DNA of 12,234 bases, from assembly GCA_009602725.1 (NCBI GenBank), contig WELB01000155.1, positions 135,955 through 148,188 on the forward strand. The letters run 5' to 3'. Under the pieces are notes generated by a model. That model was not told where the DNA came from. It ran no database searches and saw only the letters and a list, made by a program, of their open reading frames with translations. Position 1 is the stretch's first letter. Every line of letters begins with the position of its first letter. The translations under genes and the position numbers were made by a program. Shown piece after piece: positions 6,621 through 12,234 of this stretch. The DNA is from Spirogloea muscicola. Taxonomy: Eukaryota; Streptophyta; Zygnematophyceae; Spirogloeales; Spirogloeaceae.

Positions 6621-7235
6621 TCCCACCCCCCGCCATGCCGCGGAAACCTGCTACCCGCTGGCCGTCTGGTATTCGGGCATCAGTGAGCGACCTCTATGTG
6701 CTGACTCGTGTTTACTGAGCGGGTCAGCCTTAGCAGCAGGTGATGTACATCTGTTAATTGCTTGTCTTGTACTTGGCCACTCGGGCCCTCCATCACTCAA
6801 TACACTCTCCATGCTGCTGGCCGTGGACATCCACGAGTGTTACGGATGTAGGTGGTGCTCGTTACCTTCGCTGCTGGCCTCTCAAGCTGACCAGTTGGCG
6901 CCGTGAATAGGGCGCAGCAGCTTCCACTGGAGGCTCGGTGCCTTTGGGTCTTGTGTCCTGCTAGCACTTGCGTCCGCATATGTTCCTCCAGCGGTCCCAA
7001 GGGCTTGCTTTGCACCGCCGAACCGGTCGCAGCCTTGCAGCAGCCCTGGCTTGCGCAGCAGGATTGCTCTTCCTCCCCTGCTCATTTGACTTCCTAGTGC
7101 TGACACGGGGGTACTGAGAGCCCCCTGTTTGCCTGCCTGTGGCTCCGCTGATATATTTATGAACACCACCTGGCTGGCCATTACAGCCCCTGTTCTCATA
7201 TCAGCAGCCGCATTCTTGCGATGCCGCCATAAAGG

Positions 7236-7260
7236 CGGACGCCATGACCGATGGCGTCCG
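7236..7260. repeat. Perfect 10-bp hairpin with 5-nt loop
   Basis: CGGACGCCAT (7236-7245), loop GACCG, ATGGCGTCCG (7251-7260). It is in the unassigned intergenic stretch; not followed by a T run, so it does not resemble a bacterial terminator. Confidence 0.9.
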
Positions 7261-7628
7261 ACGGCCGTGCGCCTGTGCCGGAGAGTGGCGTGGGCACTAC
7301 ACGACACAACAGACTGCCGGCCACAATGGCAGCATGTGGCACCGCGGCAGCTGCTTACACCAGAAATCCCTGTTGCCACCTTAGACCACCTCTTGTCGCG
7401 GGTTCCTCAATGTGCTTAACGCAACTTGTCACCTCGCCGGCGCCACGACCGCATCCTGCTTCACTGGACATGTCATGCTTTCACAACAATAACACTGGCA
7501 CTTTGTCAGCGAAGGGGTACCAACCAGCATGGGGCCAGGAAGAATGTGCCAAGTGAAACACTGACCTGCTTTTTGTCACGCAATCTTGTTGCTGACGGGG
7601 GGTTTGCTGACTTAAGCAAAGAAACATG

Positions 7629-7834
7629 TTAATGGCATAGGTAACATTCGATGCTGTCGCTCTGCTGAGCCCCCATCACTCCGAAGCCAAAATGGCGCTG
7701 CTCTGAAGTGACTGTGAGGCCCACCATGACCGTGCTCCACTGCTCCCTGTTGTCCAGTTCTGCCCAGGTGTAGAAGGGTGGGCCATTTCTGATTGTGACC
7801 GTCAACCACACAGGGTGCACGACTACTACAAAGC
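7629..7834 (-). CDS. Possible terminal coding exon of an unrecognised protein
   Basis: After a CACCAG acceptor-like site there is an open frame of 67 codons ending at TAA (7631-7629). It reads FVVVVHPVWLTVTIRNGPPF then YTWAELDNREQWSTVMVGL and TVTSEQRHFGFGVMGAQQSD. Third positions are mostly G or C and the composition (beta-strand-like, few runs) resembles real protein more than the shadow frames around it. An overlapping frame just upstream (7836-7968) also looks fairly protein-like. I recognise no family and no convincing start exon. Confidence 0.27.
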
Positions 7835-8035
7835 CTGGTGCTGTCTCTGCATGTGTAGCTGGTGAGCACCAAGTCGGACGGCCAGCCGTGTTTGCCCTTG
7901 AAGCAGCTGAGCGACTGCCGGCACTCAGATACGTGTGCAAATGCCGTACGTACAAATGCCAGCAGCAAACGTCCACGTACTGCTGTACTTAATGCACCAA
8001 TTGAAGGGCAGACTTGGCTGGTTTTCGAATTAGTG

Positions 8036-8055
8036 CTTACCAGGTCTTACCAGGT
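8036..8055 (-). repeat. 10-bp tandem repeat, doubled splice-donor-like sequence on minus strand
   Basis: CTTACCAGGT is repeated twice. Read on the minus strand this is ACCTGGTAAG twice, each containing GTAAG in a good donor context. No supporting exon was recognised. Confidence 0.85.
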
Positions 8056-8249
8056 CAAACACCGTGCAGAGCCTACCCAGGCCTACAAGGCACTCGGGCG
8101 GCAATCAGAAGAGGCAACCAGTCAGCGCAATTACCAGCTGGGGACACCTCTGCCTGTGGGCTCTCGGCCACCGTGATAGCCGAGAACCGAGTTGGCCGGG
8201 ACGTAGCTACGCGACACGTACGCGGTTTGAGTTGAGTTCAACCTCGACA

Positions 8250-8800
8250 GAACCGCTGCGTCCAGGGCGAGGGGACATCTCCCTGCTGCATGGGGGACCG
8301 CCAAACCGGCCGTCACGGCGTGCATTTGGCCCCGCCGACGGACGAGTAACAACAGGCGAGAGAGGGCCACTCGCTCGTCGCACGGGCTTGGCCGCGTCCG
8401 AGGCCGTGCCAGACGGCCTCCCCTCCTCTTGGGGCACTGCGGCCACGGCCGAGGCGGTCACACGAAGGAGAGTAGGCGGAGCCGCGGTGCCGCAAGAGAG
8501 CAAGCGACGGCAGGGCGCTGCCACGGGGGCGCGCCGGCAGAGGTAGCGTAGAGAGCCGCGGACGCGGCGGCGACGGCGGCGGCGGCGGCGCCGGCGATGT
8601 TCAGCCAGCGGCGATGACACGGGAGAGGCCGGCGGTGTGGGCGCCGGTGCCAAGTGGGATCCTCGCGGGCTTGTTGCCGCGTCCGGCGATATCAAGGCTT
8701 ACGTGTCGCTCACGCGCCCTCGTGGCGGGTCCGACGTGGACGAAGGAGACGGGCGGCATTGACACCCAGTTGACGGCGCCTCCCAGCCGACGGCACGCCG
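8250..8800. other. GC- and CpG-rich block, function unknown
   Basis: Composition resembles the NHX first exon and leader (6000-6480). It could be the promoter and first exon of an unrecognised gene on either strand. Open frames on both strands give Arg-, Ala- and Pro-rich products typical of random GC-rich DNA, and none showed a family motif. Confidence 0.4.
8564..8596. repeat. GGC trinucleotide repeat, imperfect
   Basis: Run of GGC units interrupted once by GAC and once by GCC. It explains the long Arg and Ala stretches in the open frames across this position. Confidence 0.9.
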
Positions 8801-8893
8801 TCTAAACGTGCGACCAACAGCACTCGCTGAGATAATTTGCGAGGTTTGTCTAACAAACTCTGTCCAACACGTCTCCTTTCCGAGCTTCCAAGC

Positions 8894-8930
8894 TTCCACA
8901 CCCACTTACTAAGTTTCCGCACCCACTTAC
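8894..8930. repeat. 16-bp direct repeat, two copies
   Basis: TTCCACACCCACTTAC (8894-8909) and TTCCGCACCCACTTAC (8915-8930), one mismatch, 21-nt period. Lies downstream of the synthetase gene. Confidence 0.88.
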
Positions 8931-9287
8931 CACAGGGCTCTACCTCCATTCACCGGCTTATATCTGGCCATCTCTGAATGTTATACACACCGGGCTCCTC
9001 TATCTCTCTCGCACGGGCCATCTCTTGCAAATGTGCCTGGCTTGAGCTCTGCCTTCCATGCTCCTCTGCCAGCTGCGAAAGCTGCAAAAACCCTCATGCT
9101 CGCCGTTGTTCCATTACGCTGCTGACAGTGCCCTGGCAAGCTCGATGGCGGAGCATGCCTGATGTACAACAAAGAGGCGCATTAATTTGTGCCCATCGTC
9201 AATCCAGGAGCAATTGAAGTGCATAATGGTGGCAAAAATTCCCATAGTCAACAAGGGCGTCCCGGCATCCCAGTAGCGTGCGGGCAT

Positions 9288-9352
9288 TCAGTAGCTGCGA
9301 CCCCAGAGTGCCCACTTCTTGGCAGGCTTGCCCGACGCGAAACAGAGGGTGC
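9288..9352 (-). CDS. PRORS-CYT: ProRS terminal exon with stop codon
   Basis: 65 nt after TTGGCAG. Completes Gly, then [20 protein letters not shown] and TGA at 9290-9288. The GRSY carboxyl end is invariant in this class. Confidence 0.96.
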
Positions 9353-11775
9353 CTGCCAACAGCAGCCGCATACAGTCCGTCAGCTCCACACGAAACTCAT
9401 TTGAGCTGTGTAAAGTGCTTACACGTTAGACCGAAAGCCAGGACGCCAGTCCTCCTTAAGCAGAGGCATTCACAACAATTGTTGACTGTCAGAAGATGTG
9501 ATTCATAACCTCAAAATCATTGCCTTAGGACAACTCTGCAAGGGAAAGCAAGCTGCACCTTCAGGGAGCTCGGGCTGGTCAAAGGGCATGCAGAGGGTCT
9601 TGGCGGAGCCGCCCTCGCCCTCGGCACTTCTCCTCTTCACGTCCTCCTCCACGTCCTGCAGCAGCCAGTCGCATTGTCAAGCACTTCCATCAATGTGCCA
9701 TCATGAGGGCCGTAAGTGGGAGTCAAACTTGCACCTAAAGAGGTAAAATGCTTATCACTACAACAACATTGTTCAGGCAGGGTGGGGACCTCCACTCAGT
9801 CAAGTTGGGGACCTCACCACCTCGTCGCACCATGGCGCTAGCACCATCATCTTGCGGTCCAGAGCCGGCACAAAGTCCTCCCACTTGGTGACGCGTGCAA
9901 TGCACTGGTCCCGCTCCTTGGTTGCACGCGCCAGCATGCTCTTCTGGATGTCCACAAGCACAGCCGCCACCTTCTCCTCCAGCCCCGCCCAGGCGGCCGG
10001 CTCCTTGGAACCGGTGTCCCGCCTCACCAGCACCACCTGCTCATCGTATATAAGAGGGGCTTTGGGTCTGAAGCAAAATTTCACTAGAAGATTTAGCATT
10101 GAGGGTTCAGTCGCGACACTGGGCACGACACTGCTTGAGCAGCATGACCTTGACCTGGTCAATACTCTTCCTTTGCAATAGCTCAACATATCCTGAACTA
10201 CCACTAGTGTACCTCTGTCATGAGCTGGTCTATACTTTGTCCTTCTAAACCACCACACGCACCAACATTACCTGCTGGTTGGCGAGGTCGCGAGGCCCAA
10301 GCTCGATGCGCAGCGGGACGCCCTTGAGCTCCCAGTGGTTGTACTTCCAGCCAGGAGACACGTGGTCACGCAGGTCGTCCTTGGCTCGGATGCCGGCCGC
10401 CTGCAGCCGCTTGGTGATGTCCTCGGCAGCCGCTCGCACGCCGGAAATATCCGCATCCTTGAAAGGGATGGGGATGACGACCGCCTGGTACTTGGCCACC
10501 CGCGGCGGCAGGACCAGGCCCTTGTCGTCCCCGTGGACCATCGCCATTACGCCAATCTGCACCAGCGGCCAAGGCAACCTAGGAATTCAGCCAGCCCTGC
10601 TCACTAAGACATGACAAGTCTATATTGACAGTCTAAATCATACAATAGTTGTTGACATGATTGTCCACTGCCAGCATGTTCGTCATTGATCTGCCCTCAC
10701 CAAGAATTAGTGTGGGCGTCCGACACTGAGGCGCTCACCGTCCTCGTAGTCATGCCCCACGAGTTCTGCCATACGTGGCGCCGCTCACCATTCACGTCCT
10801 CAAAAAGAATCTCAAACATCTTGGCAAAGTTTTGCCCCAAACAATGAGAAGTCGCGCCCTGGATGCCGCGCCCTGTCGCAGGGATGAAGGCCTGCATGTC
10901 ACAGTTCACTGGGTTGCCTCAGCAGCCAAGTACGTCACTAATTTTCCTTGCCTTTAATCAAACTGCCACATTACCACGTCAGAAGCGGCTTTTGGCAACT
11001 AGTATTCCTTATTCGTTTAGGATTAATGTACCTCGACGGTGGTAGTATACAGTCCCCCTGCAAACTTCTCCTTTTCACTCTTGATGCCCTTGATGACAGG
11101 GACCGCCAGGAGGTCCTCGTAGATTGCCCGGTAGAGCTCCAAGATAGTCATGACCTGACAGAGGCAGCGAGTAGGGCCATCCGGAATGGCAGCAGCAAGG
11201 GCTTGAAACTTAAGCCCTGAACCCTGAAACACTGTACTTCAAAGCCTATACCCTACACTACTCAATTGTCAACCAGCGAGCAAAGCAAGCGTGTCTCTGC
11301 AGCCGCAGAAGGCTCACCTCCTCATCTGCTTCTTCTTTGGTGGCAAAAGCAGTGTGGCCTTCCTGCCACAGAAACTCTCGACTCCTGGCACCGCAGATCA
11401 GGGCTTGCTCAATTGACAAAGACAGTGTAACTGCGTGTGCCAGATATATAGGAGTATAGTAGATATATAAGCACAAGGGAATCTGTGACAGCAAGACTGC
11501 GACAGCAGAGGTTGCTGTCAATGCAAGCTCAGCCAGATACAGCTGTTAGACGCAATTGCTGTTGCGGATAATGGCTACAGTAAGTACCTAATGAAAGGTG
11601 TAGGATGCTTAAACTCCCAGCGCACGACGTTGTTCCACTGATTGATCTTGAGGGGCAAGTCGCGGTGACTCCGAATGCGGTTGGCATATTGGGGGTACAT
11701 CACCGTCTCGCTTGTCGGGCGGATGGCGATGGGCACCTCCAGGTCCGACTGGCCAGACTTGGTCACCCAGGCCAC
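9288..11775 (-). CDS. PRORS-CYT: Cytosolic-type prolyl-tRNA synthetase, eight 3' exons, N-terminal part not in window
   Basis: Class II aminoacyl-tRNA synthetase that attaches proline to tRNA-Pro. Exons in the window encode 398 residues to the stop, of about 510-530 for plant enzymes. Seen in order: [20 protein letters not shown] and TSETVMYP; the motif 2 region [19 protein letters not shown] followed by [51 protein letters not shown]; the motif 3 region [21 protein letters not shown]; the anticodon-binding domain ending in [19 protein letters not shown] and LGPRDL; and the C-terminal domain with Cys in LAPWC, TLC and TLCF, ending [10 protein letters not shown]. The C-terminal Tyr is characteristic of eukaryote/archaeal-like Pro[12 protein letters not shown] and the lack of a GluRS fusion in the visible part point to the plant-type free cytosolic enzyme. 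Every junction keeps the frame. Motif 1 (about 100 residues upstream) was not found in the 459 nt to the right. Confidence 0.94.
9559..9655 (-). CDS. PRORS-CYT: ProRS exon (C-terminal domain)
   Basis: 97 nt after CTGCAG, ending at GTGCAG. Encodes [19 protein letters not shown] then [13 protein letters not shown] plus one base of Gly. This is the linker and second Cys of the C-terminal metal-site-like domain. Confidence 0.92.
9818..10036 (-). CDS. PRORS-CYT: ProRS exon (end of anticodon-binding domain, start of C-terminal domain)
   Basis: 219 nt, phase 0 at both ends. Encodes [16 protein letters not shown], an amphipathic helical stretch, then [20 protein letters not shown] and DEV. Two donors are possible (GTGGTG or GTGAGG three bases later); the second is stronger and gives the family length. 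Confidence 0.92.
10272..10556 (-). CDS. PRORS-CYT: ProRS exon (motif 3 and anticodon-binding domain)
   Basis: 285 nt, phase 0 at both ends, between GGTGCAG and GTAATG. Encodes [20 protein letters not shown], then the anticodon-binding domain with [13 protein letters not shown] and [10 protein letters not shown]. Confidence 0.96.
10739..10891 (-). CDS. PRORS-CYT: ProRS exon ([18 protein letters not shown])
   Basis: 153 nt, phase 0 at both ends, between CATGCAG and GTGAGC. Encodes [19 protein letters not shown], then [18 protein letters not shown] and the start of motif 3 ([11 protein letters not shown]). Confidence 0.95.
11032..11154 (-). CDS. PRORS-CYT: ProRS exon ([13 protein letters not shown])
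   Basis: 123 nt, phase 0 at both ends, between CTGTCAG and GTACAT. Encodes [19 protein letters not shown], then [20 protein letters not shown] and VE. Confidence 0.95.
11318..11384 (-). CDS. PRORS-CYT: ProRS exon ([12 protein letters not shown])
   Basis: 67 nt after TGCCAG, ending at GTGAGC. Completes Arg and encodes [20 protein letters not shown] then EE, contacting the prolyl-adenylate pocket in the family. Confidence 0.95.
11588..11775 (-). CDS. PRORS-CYT: ProRS exon (class II motif 2 region), first visible exon
   Basis: 188 nt after GTCGCAG, ending at GTACTT. Encodes VAWVTKSGQ through [11 protein letters not shown] plus AG of a split Arg. Begins in phase 0 at the position where the family reads GFAPE-VAWVT, so at least one upstream coding exon is required. 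Confidence 0.95.
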
Positions 11776-12116
11776 CTGCGACGCACGATGCAGCGGCTTT
11801 GTCAGTACAGTGGCTGTTGGCCAGGACGGGTCACGCTTCAGACGTCCATGTGAATGCCCAAGACTGAAGCAGTCTTACTCTAGCAAATGTTAGCAGAAGC
11901 AGCGTAAGATCTAGGTTGTAGCAAGGGGGTATTATGAGGACAAGTTGCAAATAAGCAAAGAATGAAAGAGATGATCCACCGGGCTTTTTTGCCACTCTTC
12001 CAGATAGTGATAGTTATGCTGCGGGACCAACACAAATCCAACTGACTGATGAAACCTGAAGGCAAGGAGATAAGCCATGGCTCGATTCTTTGGACAACGC
12101 GGCTCTCCCACCTGGG

Positions 12117-12168
12117 TGGGCCGTAGACACCCTTAGGCTCCCTCTAGAGACTTAAGGGTTTAGGGTTT
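12117..12168. promoter_or_regulatory. Plant telo-box with site II-like TGGGCC
   Basis: GGGTTTAGGGTTT at 12156-12168 is about two units of the TTTAGGG telomere-type repeat (AAACCCTAAACCC on the minus strand). TGGGCC is at 12117-12122. In land plants the two together are known promoter elements of translation-related housekeeping genes. Whether this acts here, and for which strand, is inference. Confidence 0.4.
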
Positions 12169-12224
12169 CCATTGCACCACCCGCCCACCCGGCCCCTCAC
12201 GCCATCCCTCCAATCCCCCACAAA

Positions 12225-12234
12225 CCCCCCCCCC
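12225..12234. repeat. Poly-C run at the right window edge
   Basis: Ten consecutive C after a C-rich stretch from about 12168. May mark a low-quality sequence end or a natural homopolymer tract. Confidence 0.8.

Larger units (their letters stand above)
6621..9287. other. About 2.7 kb between the two genes with no recognised gene
   Basis: On the minus strand this follows the prolyl-tRNA synthetase stop and precedes the NHX promoter. The first few hundred bases below 9288 are presumably synthetase 3' UTR. I looked in all frames for conserved motifs and recognised none. Open frames exist, but most lie in GC-rich sequence where they occur by chance. One stretch (7629-7834, minus) looks somewhat protein-like and is listed separately. 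No tRNA, rRNA or transposase signature was seen. Confidence 0.6.
11776..12234. other. Sequence upstream of first visible ProRS exon: intron, or 5' region of a truncated gene
   Basis: 459 nt with no recognisable class II motif 1. If the upstream coding exon lies beyond 12234 this is one intron longer than any other in either gene. A well-placed ATG at 12078 (minus, GAGCCATGG) opens a 47-codon frame starting MAYLLAFRFHQSVGF and stopping at TAA near 11932; I do not recognise it and it does not match the expected ProRS N-terminus. A 7-bp inverted repeat (AAGACTG, CAGTCTT) is at 11860-11876. Confidence 0.5.

Noticed and set aside
5915-6686. Long plus-strand open frames over the NHX first exon and leader (183 and 193 codons)
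   Set aside because: They are shadows of GC-rich DNA opposite a real exon. Their products are Arg/Ala/Pro-rich with no motif, whereas the minus strand gives the conserved NHX N-terminus.
8064-8695. Overlapping long open frames on both strands, including a minus-strand product with a run of Arg
   Set aside because: The Arg run is the GGC trinucleotide repeat read in one frame. GC-rich sequence lacks stops on both strands; no start context, splice partner or family motif supports either.
11930-12078. 47-codon minus-strand frame beginning MAYLLAFRFHQSVGF with a good start context
   Set aside because: Not called as a gene: too short, not recognised, and not matching the expected synthetase N-terminus. 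Recorded in the upstream-region entry instead.
1-12234. Bacterial operon, CRISPR array, insertion sequence or phage content
   Set aside because: Both genes are interrupted by many spliceosomal introns and have plant-type domains. No regular spaced repeats, transposase motifs or ribosome-binding sites tied to open frames were seen.
1-12234. tRNA, rRNA or snRNA genes
   Set aside because: Reading both strands for T-arm-like GGTTC-AATCC boxes and acceptor pairing gave nothing convincing. A covariance-model scan would be needed to exclude weak candidates.

Overview
This is nuclear DNA of a photosynthetic eukaryote, most likely a green alga. Two conserved proteins, both on the minus strand, are cut into many short exons by introns of roughly 140-370 nt. 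Their closest recognisable relatives are plant-type: an endosomal NHX5/NHX6-class Na+,K+/H+ antiporter and a plant-type cytosolic prolyl-tRNA synthetase. First exon and leader of the antiporter are very GC- and CpG-rich, and there is a plant telo-box (TTTAGGG-type) motif near the right end. I cannot name the species.

Layout. Positions 1-6328 (minus): antiporter gene, start codon at 6328, 22 exons reconstructed by hand with consistent phase at every junction, running off the left edge before its stop codon (at least 612 residues). Positions 6329-9287: about 3 kb without a recognisable gene, holding the CpG-rich antiporter upstream region, a second GC-rich block (8250-8800), several small repeats, and one possible coding block (7629-7834, minus). 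Positions 9288-11775 (minus): eight 3' exons of prolyl-tRNA synthetase, ending at a stop at 9288-9290. Positions 11776-12234: sequence upstream of the first recognisable synthetase exon. The N-terminal exons (about 100 residues with class II motif 1) are not there and must lie beyond the window or be missing; the window ends in a run of C.

The most notable observation is that two antiporter introns cannot be removed by GT-AG splicing. They start with ATATCCT, end in AC, and carry CCTTGAC branch sites 11 and 16 nt from their 3' ends: textbook U12-type AT-AC introns. A third intron (GTATCC...AG) is a weaker U12 candidate. If the organism is a chlorophyte this is unexpected, because well-studied chlorophytes are, as I recall, reported to lack the minor spliceosome. 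The same gene has two 20-nt microexons and three more exons of 25-32 nt.

The two genes are functionally unrelated (organelle pH and ion homeostasis; translation) and are simply head-to-tail neighbours. All exon boundaries come from reading conserved family motifs and splice signals by eye; no alignment or transcript was available.
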